The position numbers and the translations under genes are program-made. Positions 28,493 to 37,470 of a stretch of DNA of 64,000 nucleotides are shown piece by piece. Each line of letters begins with the position of its first letter. Position 1 is the first letter of the stretch. The notes beneath the pieces were generated by a model, which was not told where the DNA came from, did not search any database, and saw only the letters and a list, made by a program, of their open reading frames with translations. Source of the DNA: a bacterium (GTDB taxonomy: Bacteria > Pseudomonadota > Gammaproteobacteria > Burkholderiales > Thiobacillaceae); assembly GCA_009772925.1 (NCBI GenBank), contig WOUQ01000002.1:1-64000 (forward strand), in the 5' to 3' direction.

Positions 28493-28596
28493 CCATCGCG
28501 AGCGCAGCGTGGCCGTCATCGCGAGCGCAGCGTGGCGATCTATACAACGCGTCTTGGGCTCCCAGATTGCCGCGTCGCTGCGCTCCTCGCAATGAC
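28493..28596. repeat. CATTGCGAGCGNAGCG-type palindromic repeat
   Basis: A left arm CGTCATCGCGAGCGCAGCG (28514-28532) and a right arm CGCTGCGCTCCTCGCAATGAC (28576-28596) form a long imperfect hairpin. An extra partial copy of the left arm sits at 28493-28510. This widely scattered intergenic repeat is seen in many bacterial genomes. It fills most of the 237-base gap before epsB. Confidence 0.75.
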
Positions 28597-28679
28597 ACCC
28601 AAGGCAGGGTTTCATTAAGTTAAAGTCGGCGCGCCCCGCGCCGATATGTGTTTCTGCCGCACGCCCCACCCAGCCCAAG

Positions 28680-30062
28680 ATGATCCGTTTCTTCCGCCAC
28701 TACATCCCCGTCAGCATGCTCGTGCTCACCCTGGCGGAGTTCGTGCTTTTTCTGGCGATCGGTTTCTTCGTTTCCGAACATTACACACGCTCAACCCACG
28801 CTGTTGCGGCCCACGCCACGGTTTACAAACCCTGGCTGTTCGCCCTCGTCCTCACGCTGATCCATTCCGCCGCCGGGCTGTATGACTGGGAATGGACCAA
28901 AGGCCTGAACAGCCTGCTGCTGCGCATCGCCGGCGGCATGCTGGTGGCGGCCGCCGTGCTGATGCCGGGCAGTCATGCCTTCCCCGGCTGGTTTCCGGAA
29001 AACCTGGAATTGCTCGCCGGACTCGCCATGGCCGGATTCAGCGCCCTGCTGATCCGCCTGTTGTTCATGGAATGAGACAAGACCGGCTTGTTCAAGAAGC
29101 GCATCCTGGTCCTCGGGGCCGGTAGCCGGGCGGCGAAAATCGAGGAAATGATCCACCAGGGCGAGGCCCAGGGCATCGACGTCGTCGGTTACGTGCCTTT
29201 GGGCGCGCTGCACCGCTATGTGCCGCACGATCGCCTCATCGCGGACGAGGACTCCATCTTCGAACTGGCCCAGCGCCACAAGGTGGGGGAAATTGTGGTG
29301 GCGGTGCGCGAACGCCGGGGCGGCGGCCTGCCCATGGCGGAATTGCTGGAATGCAAGCTGCGTGGTTTGACCGTCCTCGACCTGCCCGCCTTCTTCGAGC
29401 GGCAGACCGGCATCCTGCCCCTGGAGGCCATCAACGCCAGCTGGATGATCTTCGCCGAGGGCTTCGCCAACGGCTCCCTGCGCGACCTGGTCAAGCGCCT
29501 GTTCGATATGCTGGTGAGCGGGTTCTTCCTTGTCCTTTTCATGCCCTTCATGCTGCTTACCGCCCTGCTCATCCGCCTGGAAAGCAGGGGACCGGTGTTC
29601 TACACGCAGGTGAGGGTCGGGCAGTTCGGCAGGCCTTTCACCATCTACAAGTTCCGCAGCATGCGCACCGACGCGGAGAAGGACGGCGTGGTCTGGGCGC
29701 GTCAGAACGACGACCGCACCACCCGCGTGGGCCGCTTCATCCGGCGCACGCGCATCGACGAACTGCCGCAGATCATCAACGTGTTTCTGGGCCACATGAG
29801 TTTCGTCGGCCCGCGCCCGGAGCGCCCCTTCTTCGTCGAGCAACTGGCCGCGCAACTGCCCTATTACCAGGCCCGTCACAGCGTCAAGCCCGGCATCACC
29901 GGCTGGGCCCAGGTCAGGTTCTCCTACGGCGCCAGTATCGAGGACGCCATGCACAAACTGCAGTTCGACCTCTACTACGTGAAGAACCACAGCCTGTTCC
30001 TCGATTTCATGATCCTGCTGCAAACCGTGCAGGTGGTCCTGCTGGGCAAGGGGGTGCGTTAG
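28680..30062 (+). pseudogene. epsB: EpsB-type exopolysaccharide sugar transferase, split by an in-frame TGA
   Basis: Membrane phosphoglycosyl transferase that starts exopolysaccharide repeat synthesis in PEP-CTERM/EPS loci. The first part (28680-29072) begins MIRFFRHYIPVSMLVLTLAE, with four hydrophobic helices, and ends LIRLLFME before TGA at 29073-29075. The same frame continues DKTGLFKKRILVLGAGSRAA, a nucleotide-binding domain, then the bacterial sugar transferase domain ([49 protein letters not shown]). Joined, about 460 codons give a normal family protein. A TTG at 29088 could start the second part on its own. One-base nonsense change (for example TGG or CGA to TGA), sequence error, or a natural split are all possible. 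Confidence 0.87.
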
Positions 30063-30063
30063 G

Positions 30064-32127
30064 GTGCCGGCCACCGCCGTCAGCTACGCGCTGGGCGCAC
30101 TGGCCTTCGCCCTGCTGGCGGTGGCATGGTTGGTCAGCCACCGGCGCGCGACCACGCGCGCCTACCGCCTGGAGATTCCCGCCGCCGTCACCGCCCTGTG
30201 GGCGGCCCTGGAGGTGGCGCGCGCACTCTTGCAGACCGGGCGCGAGCTGGTGGCCCTGGCGGAACTGGCGCGCAACCTGGCCTGGCTGTGGTTTCTCTGG
30301 CACAACATCCGCGAACTGCGCGGCCAGAGCGTGGGGGGCTTCGGGCCCGCCGGCCTGGGCCGCGCCCTCGTCCTGCTGGGCGCGGCGGCCCTGGCCGCGC
30401 AAGCAGCGGCCCTGGCGCATCCGCACGGCACACCGCCCTATCTGGCCTATGCCTTGTTCCCCACCCTGCTCGCCATCGCCGGCCTGGTGCTGGTCGAACA
30501 GCTCTACCGCAACGCCCTGCCGCAGGATCGCTGGCGCCTGAAGTTCCTCTGCCTGGCCCTGGGCGGACTGTTCGCCTTCGATTTCTATCTCTATTCCGAG
30601 GCCATGCTGTTCTCGGCCTATTCCCCCGACACTTGGGCGGCGCGCGGCGCCGTGAACGCCATGCTGGCGCCGCTGTTGTGGGTCTCCGCCCGGCGGCGGC
30701 CGCGTGACAACTGGCCGGTGGTGATCTCCCACCGCATGGCCTTCCACACCATCGTCCTGCTCGGCGCGGGCATCTACCTGATGCTGATGGCGGCGGCCGG
30801 CTATTACATCCGCATCGTCGGCGGCGACTGGGGCAATGTCCTGCAGTCGGTGTTCCTGTTCGGCGCCGGCGTGCTCCTGCTGGTGGTGTTCTTCTCCGGC
30901 GCCGCGCGCGCCCGCGTGCGGGTGTTCCTGTCCAAGCACTTCTTCCGCTACCGCTACGACTATCGCGAGGAATGGCTGCGTTTCACCTCGCTGCTCAGCG
31001 AGGGCGAACCCGGTTCCCAGGTCAACGAGCGCAGCCTGCAGGCCGTGGCGCGCCTGGTCGACAGTCCCAAGGCCGCGCTCTGGGCGCGCCAGGATGACGG
31101 CGGCCCGTTGCGGCGCGTCGCGCACTGGAACTGGTCCGACCTGGACGGCCAGATTGCCGCCGAGCATCCCCTGCTGGCCTTCATGGAACGCCGCCAGTGG
31201 GTGCTGGACCTGAACGACTACCGCCTGCGCGACGATGCCTTCGAGGACGCCGCGCCACCCGACTGGCTGGCCGAACGCGAAGAAGCCTGGCTCATCATTC
31301 CGCTGTTCTGGCATGAACGCCTGATGGGCTTCGTGGTCCTCGCCCAGTCGCTGGGCAAGGCCAGCTTCAACTGGGAGATGAGCGACCTGCTGAAGACCGC
31401 CGCGCGCCAGGCCACCGCCCACCTGGCGCAGGCCCGCGCCGCCGAGGCGCTGACCGTGGCGCGCCAGTTCGAGTCATTCAACCGCGCCTCCGCCTTCGTC
31501 GTGCACGACATCAAGAACCTGGTGGCGCAACTCTCCCTGCTGCTGGCCAATGCCGCGAAACACAAGCACAAGCCGGAATTCCAGGAGGACATGCTGGCCA
31601 CCATCGAAAGCTCGGTGGCGCGCATGAACCGCATGCTCGCCAAGCTGAGCGAGGCCCCGGACGCCGGCGCGACGGACCGCGTGGAACTGGATGACCTGCT
31701 CGACGAGGTGATCCGCTCCAAGCACGGTTTCAGCCTCAAGCCCGCCCTCGACAAGCAGGCGGCGGGCCTCGGCGTGCATGGCGACCGCGAGCGCCTGGTG
31801 CGGGTGATCGGTCACATCGTGCAGAACGCCATCGAGGCCACCCCTTACACCGGCCGGGTGGATGTTAAACTCGATCGCCAGGACGACTGGGCGATCATCA
31901 CCGTTCGCGACACCGGCACCGGCATGGATGAAACCTTCATCCGCGAGCGTCTGTTCCGCCCGTTCGCATCGACCAAGGGGACGGGCATGGGCATCGGCGC
32001 CTACGAAAGCAGAGCGTACATCGAGGAACTGGGAGGGGACATCCAGGTGACCAGCCAGCCCGGCCAGGGCACCTGCTTCAGCATCCGGCTGCCCCTTCTG
32101 CCCGACGAGGAGAGCGCGACCCCATGA
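30064..32127 (+). CDS. prsK: PEP-CTERM system histidine kinase PrsK
   Basis: Membrane sensor kinase partnered with PrsR in PEP-CTERM/exosortase (XrtA) systems. 687 residues: eight or so transmembrane helices over residues 1-290, a GAF-like domain about 320-450, then the kinase. The phosphorylated histidine is His481 in FVVHDIKNLVAQLSLLL, an unusual H-box (HDIKN) typical of this family. The ATPase part holds HIVQNAIEATPYTG and DTGTGMDETFI. Starts at GTG 30064, one base after the epsB stop. ATGA overlap with prsR. Confidence 0.92.
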   Translation: MPATAVSYALGALAFALLAVAWLVSHRRATTRAYRLEIPAAVTALWAALEVARALLQTGRELVALAELARNLAWLWFLWHNIRELRGQSVGGFGPAGLGRALVLLGAAALAAQAAALAHPHGTPPYLAYALFPTLLAIAGLVLVEQLYRNALPQDRWRLKFLCLALGGLFAFDFYLYSEAMLFSAYSPDTWAARGAVNAMLAPLLWVSARRRPRDNWPVVISHRMAFHTIVLLGAGIYLMLMAAAGYYIRIVGGDWGNVLQSVFLFGAGVLLLVVFFSGAARARVRVFLSKHFFRYRYDYREEWLRFTSLLSEGEPGSQVNERSLQAVARLVDSPKAALWARQDDGGPLRRVAHWNWSDLDGQIAAEHPLLAFMERRQWVLDLNDYRLRDDAFEDAAPPDWLAEREEAWLIIPLFWHERLMGFVVLAQSLGKASFNWEMSDLLKTAARQATAHLAQARAAEALTVARQFESFNRASAFVVHDIKNLVAQLSLLLANAAKHKHKPEFQEDMLATIESSVARMNRMLAKLSEAPDAGATDRVELDDLLDEVIRSKHGFSLKPALDKQAAGLGVHGDRERLVRVIGHIVQNAIEATPYTGRVDVKLDRQDDWAIITVRDTGTGMDETFIRERLFRPFASTKGTGMGIGAYESRAYIEELGGDIQVTSQPGQGTCFSIRLPLLPDEESATP

Positions 32128-33479
32128 GCGACAAGGCCCCCAAGATTCTTCTGGTGGAGGATGACGTCGGGCTCCAGAAACAGATCAAGTGGAGCCTGGA
32201 CGATTACGAGGTGCTGATCACCGGCGACCGCGAATCCGCCCTGGCCCAGTTGCGCCGCTTCGAACCCGCCGTGGTGTTGCTCGACCTGGGTCTCCCCCCC
32301 GACCCGGACGGCGCCACCGAAGGGCTCGCCACCCTGCAGCAGATCCTGCAACTGTGCCCGGCCACGAAGATCATCGTGGTCACCGGCAACCAGGATCGCG
32401 CCAATGCCGTGCGCGCCATTGGCCTGGGCGCCTTCGACTTCTACCACAAGCCCTTCGAGGAACAGATCCTCAAGCTGGTCATCGACCGCGCTTTCCGGGT
32501 ATACGGCCTCGAACAGGAGAACCGCGCGCTGTCCGCGCGCAAGCGCTCCGAGCCGCTACAGGGCCTGATCACCAACGACCCGGAGATGCTCAAGGTCTGC
32601 CGCACCATCGAGAAGGTCGCCCCCAGCGACGCCTCGGTGCTGCTGCTGGGCGAATCCGGCACCGGCAAGGAGGTGCTGGCGCGCGGCCTGCACGAGTTGT
32701 CCAACCGGACCAAGGAGAAGTTCGTCGCCATCAACTGCGCGGCGATTCCCGACAATCTGCTGGAATCGGAACTGTTCGGCTACGAGAAGGGCGCCTTCAC
32801 CGGCGCCGCCAAGCAGACCATCGGCAAGATCGAATACGCCAACAAGGGCACCCTGTTCCTCGATGAAATCGGCGACCTGCCCATGCCGCTGCAGGCCAAG
32901 CTGCTACGCTTCCTGCAGGAACGGGTGATCGAGCGCCTGGGCGGCCGCGGCGAGATTCCAGTGGACGTGCGCGTGGTCGCCGCCACCCACCAGAAACTGG
33001 CCGATTTGATCAAGGCGGGGCAATTCCGCGAAGACCTCTATTACCGCCTGTCCGAGATCAGCGTGCGCATCCCGCCCCTGCGCGAGCGCCAGGGCGACCG
33101 CTCGCTGCTGGCACACGCCTTCCTGGAGCGCTTCGCCCAGTCCCAGGGCCGCGCCCTGCGCGGCTTCGCGACGGAAGCCATCGAGGCCATCGAGGCGCAT
33201 CCCTGGCCCGGCAACGTGCGCGAGATGGAAAACACCATCAAGCGCGCGGTGATCATGTCCGACGGCCCGCAGATCAGCCAGGACGACCTCGGCATGGCGC
33301 CGCCCACCGATGCCGGCGACGAGCCCCTGAACCTGCGCAGCGTGCGCGACGAAGCCGAGCGCCGCGCGGTGGTCAAGGCGCTCGCCCGCTGCAACCACAA
33401 CGTCGCCCACGCCGCCGAGATGCTGGGCGTTTCCCGGCCCACGCTGTACGACCTGATGGGGCGGTTCGGCCTCAAGTAG
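32124..33479 (+). CDS. prsR: PEP-CTERM-box sigma-54 response regulator PrsR
   Basis: NtrC/AtoC-type activator of sigma-54 promoters. 451 residues: receiver domain with phospho-acceptor Asp54 (LLDLGLPPD), AAA+ domain with Walker A Lys182 (GESGTGKE) and the sigma-54 contact loop GAFTGA at 223-228, and a Fis-type helix-turn-helix at the end (NVAHAAEMLGVSRPTLYDLM). Likely target in this window: the PEP-CTERM gene at 46362, whose upstream region has a sigma-54 promoter and two dyads. Confidence 0.95.
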   Translation: MSDKAPKILLVEDDVGLQKQIKWSLDDYEVLITGDRESALAQLRRFEPAVVLLDLGLPPDPDGATEGLATLQQILQLCPATKIIVVTGNQDRANAVRAIGLGAFDFYHKPFEEQILKLVIDRAFRVYGLEQENRALSARKRSEPLQGLITNDPEMLKVCRTIEKVAPSDASVLLLGESGTGKEVLARGLHELSNRTKEKFVAINCAAIPDNLLESELFGYEKGAFTGAAKQTIGKIEYANKGTLFLDEIGDLPMPLQAKLLRFLQERVIERLGGRGEIPVDVRVVAATHQKLADLIKAGQFREDLYYRLSEISVRIPPLRERQGDRSLLAHAFLERFAQSQGRALRGFATEAIEAIEAHPWPGNVREMENTIKRAVIMSDGPQISQDDLGMAPPTDAGDEPLNLRSVRDEAERRAVVKALARCNHNVAHAAEMLGVSRPTLYDLMGRFGLK

Positions 33480-33562
33480 CCGCCATGGAACCACGCAACC
33501 CGCATCGGCGACCTGTATGCCCGCGCGCCCACCCTTCTGCCACGAATTGATCGAGTACACCC

Positions 33563-36379
33563 ATGCCACGTAGACACAGCCGGAATCCCCTGCAAAAACT
33601 GCAACCCCATCTCCCCAAACTGCTGGCGGCGCTGGCGGGCTCGGCGGTCCTCGCCGGAGGCGCCTACATCGCCTTGAGGCAATCGCCGGATGACCATTTC
33701 CAGGCTGGCAGCGCTCTGTTCCAGCAAGGCGACATCCAGGGCGCGGCCATCGAACTGAAAAACAGCCTGCAAGCCGATCCGAACAACGCCGCCGCCCGTT
33801 TCCTGCTTGGGCGGGTGCATTTCGTCAATGGGGATTTCGCGGCCGCTGAGAAGGAACTCCGCACGGCCCGCGACCTTGGCTCGAAGGAGGCGGATCTTGA
33901 ACCGCTGCTGGCCCGCACCTTGCTGCAGATCAACCAGCCACAGCGCATCCTGGATGAAATCCGTGCCCGGGAGGAGTACCCCGCCGAGGTGAACGCGGCC
34001 ATCCTCGCCCTGCGGGCACGCGCGCACCTGCTGCTGAAAGAATCCGTGGCGGCCGACACGGAGTTGGGCAAGGCCAGGGACATCTCTCCGGATCACCCGG
34101 AGGTGCTCGTTTCCCTCGCCTACGCCGCCCTCTCCGACCAGAATCTGCAATCGGCGCTGGACCTGGTGGATCAGGCGGTGGCGAAAGCGGACTCGCGCGC
34201 CGACCTGTGGATCATGAAAGGCGATCTGCTGCGCGCGGCAACTCGCAACCCGGAGGCCGCGCAAGCCTACGCCAAGGCGCTCACCCTGGATCCCGCGAAT
34301 GGCCCCGCGCGCCTGGCAAGCGCCCAACTGCACCTGGAAAACAACGACCTGGACAAGGCCGAGGCGGATCTCAAACAACTCCTCAAACACGCGCCCAACA
34401 GCTTGTTCGGACGCCATCTGGATGCCTTCATCGACTTCCGCCGCGGGCGCCATGCCGAAGCCAACGCCAAGCTGCAGGACATCCTCCGCGCCGCGCCGAC
34501 CTTCCTGCCCGCCCAGTTGCTCGCGGGCGCCACCAGCCTGGCCCTGGGCAACCGCGAGGCCGCCAAGTCGCACCTCAACAAGGTGCTGGAAGCAGCCCCG
34601 GATCATGCCCTGGCGCGCAAACTGATGGCGGCGACCCTGACCGAGCTGGGCGAGGTGGATCAGGCCAAGCACCTTCTGAGCGGCTTCGAGGCAGCCGGCA
34701 ACGATCCTCTGCTCAACACCCTGCGCGGCGAACTCGCCTTGCGCCAGGGCGATTACGCCCAAGCCCGCAAACAGTTGGAGGCGATGGGCGAGGCGGCGCC
34801 GCAGACCGCGAAATATTTCACCGATCTGGCGGCCAGCCGCATGGGCAGCGGCGACGAAGCGGGCGCCATCGCCGCGTTGACGAAGGCCGCCGAGCTGGAC
34901 ACGACATCGGCCCGGCCGGATGCCCTGCTGGTCATGACCCACGTGCGCGAGAAGCGCTTCGCCGAAGCCGACAAGGTTGTGGACAAGCTCGAGAAAGAGC
35001 GAGCCGACGATCCGCTCGTGCACAACCTGCGCGGCACCATCCACATCGCGCGGGACGACAAGGCGCGGGCGCGGGCGAGCCTGGCCAAGGCCTTGCAGAT
35101 CAAGCCCGACTACTTCCCCGCCGCCTCCAATCTCGCCCTGCTGGACATGATGGACAAGGACCACAAGGCGGCGCGCTCGCGCTTCGAGCAACTGCTCAAG
35201 CACGCCCCCGCCGAGAGCCGCGCCTGGCTCGCCCTGGCGGCCCTCGACGCGCGCGAGAACAACGAGGCGGGCTATCTGAAGAACCTCGAACAGGCCAAGA
35301 AGGCGAACAGCAAGAATCCCCAGGCGCATGCCCTGCTCACCCGCTACTGGCTGGGCAAGCAGGACGGCGGCAAGGCCCTGGCCGCGGCGCGCGATGGCCT
35401 GACCGCGACCGGCTTGCCGGAATTCCACGAGCTCGTCGGCCTGGCGCAAATCCAGCAGAAGGATCCGCTCAGCGCCCAATCCACCTTCTCGCGCTGGGCG
35501 GAACTCTCCCCGGCCAACCCACTCGCCCACTTCCGCCTGGCCCAGGCGCAAATCACCAACAAGGAGCGGGAGGCCGCCCTCAAGTCGCTGGACAAGGCCC
35601 TGTCCCTGCGCGCCGATTTCACCGAGGCGGTGATGAGCAAGGCCCTGCTCCTGGTGGAAGCGGGACGCTCGGCGGAAGCCCTCAAGCTGGCGCGCGGCTT
35701 GCAGGCCGGCGCGCCGAAGAACGCGGCGGGCTACCTGGTGGAGGCGGAAGTGCATCTCGCCGACAAGAAATTCGCCGAAGCCGCAAAACTGTTCGCGAAA
35801 TCCGCCGAACTCAGCGGCCAGGGGCAGGTGCTGGGTCGCGCCTATCAAGCCTACGCCCGCGCGAATCAGGCGGCGGAGGGGGAACGGTTGCTGACGCAAT
35901 GGTTGAACAACAAGCCCAAGGACGCCATGGTCCGGCACATCCTGGCGTCCGCCCAGCTATCCGGCAAGCAACTGAAGGAAGCCGCGCAGAACTATCGCCT
36001 GCTGGTCGGCGCCAACCCCAAGGATGTGATCGCCCTCAACAACCTGGCCTGGATACTGGGGGAACTGAAGGATCCTCAGGCCCTGACCTTCGCGGAACAG
36101 GCCCTCAAGCTGGCCCCCAAGGATGGCGGCGTGCTGGACACCTACGGCTGGCAACTGGTCCTCGCCGGCCAGGCGAAGAAGGCGTTGCCCTACCTGCGCG
36201 ACGCCGTAAAGGCGCAGCCCAACAATCCCGAAATCCGCTGGCATCTCGCCGCCGCGCTGGAAAGCAGCGGCGACAAGGCCGCCGCCCTGGAGGAACTCGA
36301 TCGCCTGCTGACCAGCCGCATGGAGTTCTCCCAGAAGACCCAGGCCCAGGCCCTATACGACCGGTTGAAGGGCAGGTAA
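33563..36379 (+). CDS. prsT: PEP-CTERM system TPR-repeat protein PrsT (copy 1)
   Basis: Large envelope TPR protein found with PrsK/PrsR in EPS/PEP-CTERM loci; exact role unknown. 938 residues. An N-terminal membrane helix (LLAALAGSAVLAGGAYIAL, about 20-40) replaces the lipobox seen in copy 2. After this come about twenty TPR units (e.g. FQAGSALFQQGDIQGAAIEL, AAKSHLNKVLEAAPDHALAR) with the mature part outside the inner membrane. An 83-base gap follows prsR. Downstream nitroreductase begins 9 bases later, so they are probably one transcript. Confidence 0.9.
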   Translation: MPRRHSRNPLQKLQPHLPKLLAALAGSAVLAGGAYIALRQSPDDHFQAGSALFQQGDIQGAAIELKNSLQADPNNAAARFLLGRVHFVNGDFAAAEKELRTARDLGSKEADLEPLLARTLLQINQPQRILDEIRAREEYPAEVNAAILALRARAHLLLKESVAADTELGKARDISPDHPEVLVSLAYAALSDQNLQSALDLVDQAVAKADSRADLWIMKGDLLRAATRNPEAAQAYAKALTLDPANGPARLASAQLHLENNDLDKAEADLKQLLKHAPNSLFGRHLDAFIDFRRGRHAEANAKLQDILRAAPTFLPAQLLAGATSLALGNREAAKSHLNKVLEAAPDHALARKLMAATLTELGEVDQAKHLLSGFEAAGNDPLLNTLRGELALRQGDYAQARKQLEAMGEAAPQTAKYFTDLAASRMGSGDEAGAIAALTKAAELDTTSARPDALLVMTHVREKRFAEADKVVDKLEKERADDPLVHNLRGTIHIARDDKARARASLAKALQIKPDYFPAASNLALLDMMDKDHKAARSRFEQLLKHAPAESRAWLALAALDARENNEAGYLKNLEQAKKANSKNPQAHALLTRYWLGKQDGGKALAAARDGLTATGLPEFHELVGLAQIQQKDPLSAQSTFSRWAELSPANPLAHFRLAQAQITNKEREAALKSLDKALSLRADFTEAVMSKALLLVEAGRSAEALKLARGLQAGAPKNAAGYLVEAEVHLADKKFAEAAKLFAKSAELSGQGQVLGRAYQAYARANQAAEGERLLTQWLNNKPKDAMVRHILASAQLSGKQLKEAAQNYRLLVGANPKDVIALNNLAWILGELKDPQALTFAEQALKLAPKDGGVLDTYGWQLVLAGQAKKALPYLRDAVKAQPNNPEIRWHLAAALESSGDKAAALEELDRLLTSRMEFSQKTQAQALYDRLKGR

Positions 36380-36388
36380 GACCACCCC

Positions 36389-37459
36389 ATGGACAGCAGG
36401 CTGGAGCACATCCTCGACGCCGCACGCTGGGCGCCCAGCGGCGACAACACACAGCCCTGGCGTTTCGAGATCGTCGACGCCGGTCACCTGATCGTGCATG
36501 GCTTCGACACTCGCGAGCACTGTGTCTACGACCTCGACGGACACGCCAGCCAGCTCGCCATCGGTTGTCTGCTGGAAACCCTGGCGATCGCCGCGAGCGA
36601 GCATGGGCTGCGCGCCGAGTTCGCCCGCCGCCCGCACGCGCCGGAGCACCAGCCAACCCTGGAGGTCACCCTCACCCCCGACGTGGGCATCGTCGCGGAC
36701 CCGCTGATCCCGTGCATCCGCGAACGGCGCGTGCAGCGCCGGGCGATGTCCACGCAACCGATCGGAGCCGTGGCCAAGGAAACCCTGGCGCGCTCCCTTT
36801 CGCCGGACTTCCAGGTCGTGTGGAAGGAAACCACGCGGGAGAGATGGGCGCTGGCCCGGCTGATGTTCGCCAACGCCTACGTCCGCCTGACCACGCCGGA
36901 AGCCTATCGGGTGCATCGCGACGTCATCGAATGGAACAGCCGCTTCAGCGAAACGCGCATTCCCGACCAGGCGGTCGGCGCGGACCGTCTCACCCTCAAG
37001 CTCATGCGCTGGGCCATGCACAGTTGGGAACGGGTGGATTTCCTCAACCGCTATTTAATGGGGACACTCATGCCCAGGTTGCAGATGGACCTGCTGCCCG
37101 GCCTGGCCTGCGGCGCCCATTTCGCCATCGTCGCGGCCAAACCGCCGGCGAACGTCGACGACTACCTGGCCGCCGGCCGCCAGGTCCAGCGCTTCTGGCT
37201 CACCGCGACCCGCCTGGACCTGGAAGTGCAGCCGGAAATGACGCCGCTCATCTTCTCCAGGTACGTGCGTGAAGGGCGGGGATTCAGCCGCTTGAGTCGA
37301 CCGGGGGAAATCGCGGCAAGCCTCGCCGACCGCCTGGCCGGAGAGTTCGCGCCAATCGACCCGGCGCGCCTGGTGTTTCTAGGCCGCATCGGTGCGGGGC
37401 CGCAAGCCACGGCCCGCTCGACCCGCCTGCCGGTGGAGCGCCTGCTGCGCTCCGATTGA
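36389..37459 (+). CDS. Nitroreductase-family protein
   Basis: 356 residues, cytoplasmic. The N-terminus ILDAARWAPSGDNTQPWRFEI is the FMN-binding signature of the nitroreductase family (A..APS..N.QPW). Later FAIVAAKPPANVDDYLAAGR then QVQRFWLTATRLDLEVQPEM match the distal half of long members. Substrate unknown. Such proteins occur in PEP-CTERM/EPS regions and next to ThiF-like proteins; a ThiF homologue is at 56659. Begins 9 bases after prsT. Confidence 0.85.
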   Translation: MDSRLEHILDAARWAPSGDNTQPWRFEIVDAGHLIVHGFDTREHCVYDLDGHASQLAIGCLLETLAIAASEHGLRAEFARRPHAPEHQPTLEVTLTPDVGIVADPLIPCIRERRVQRRAMSTQPIGAVAKETLARSLSPDFQVVWKETTRERWALARLMFANAYVRLTTPEAYRVHRDVIEWNSRFSETRIPDQAVGADRLTLKLMRWAMHSWERVDFLNRYLMGTLMPRLQMDLLPGLACGAHFAIVAAKPPANVDDYLAAGRQVQRFWLTATRLDLEVQPEMTPLIFSRYVREGRGFSRLSRPGEIAASLADRLAGEFAPIDPARLVFLGRIGAGPQATARSTRLPVERLLRSD

Positions 37460-37470
37460 GGCGTAGCAGG

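Noticed and set aside
34207-37272. Very long open frame (1021 codons) on the plus strand over prsT
   Set aside because: It overlaps the well-supported prsT and nitroreductase genes in another phase. Composition is Arg/Gly/Pro-rich, as expected for a shadow in high-GC DNA.
28680-37459. Exosortase (XrtA/EpsH) expected near prsK, prsR and prsT
   Set aside because: No multi-helix protein with the exosortase Cys/Arg/His pattern was seen anywhere in the window. It must be encoded elsewhere.
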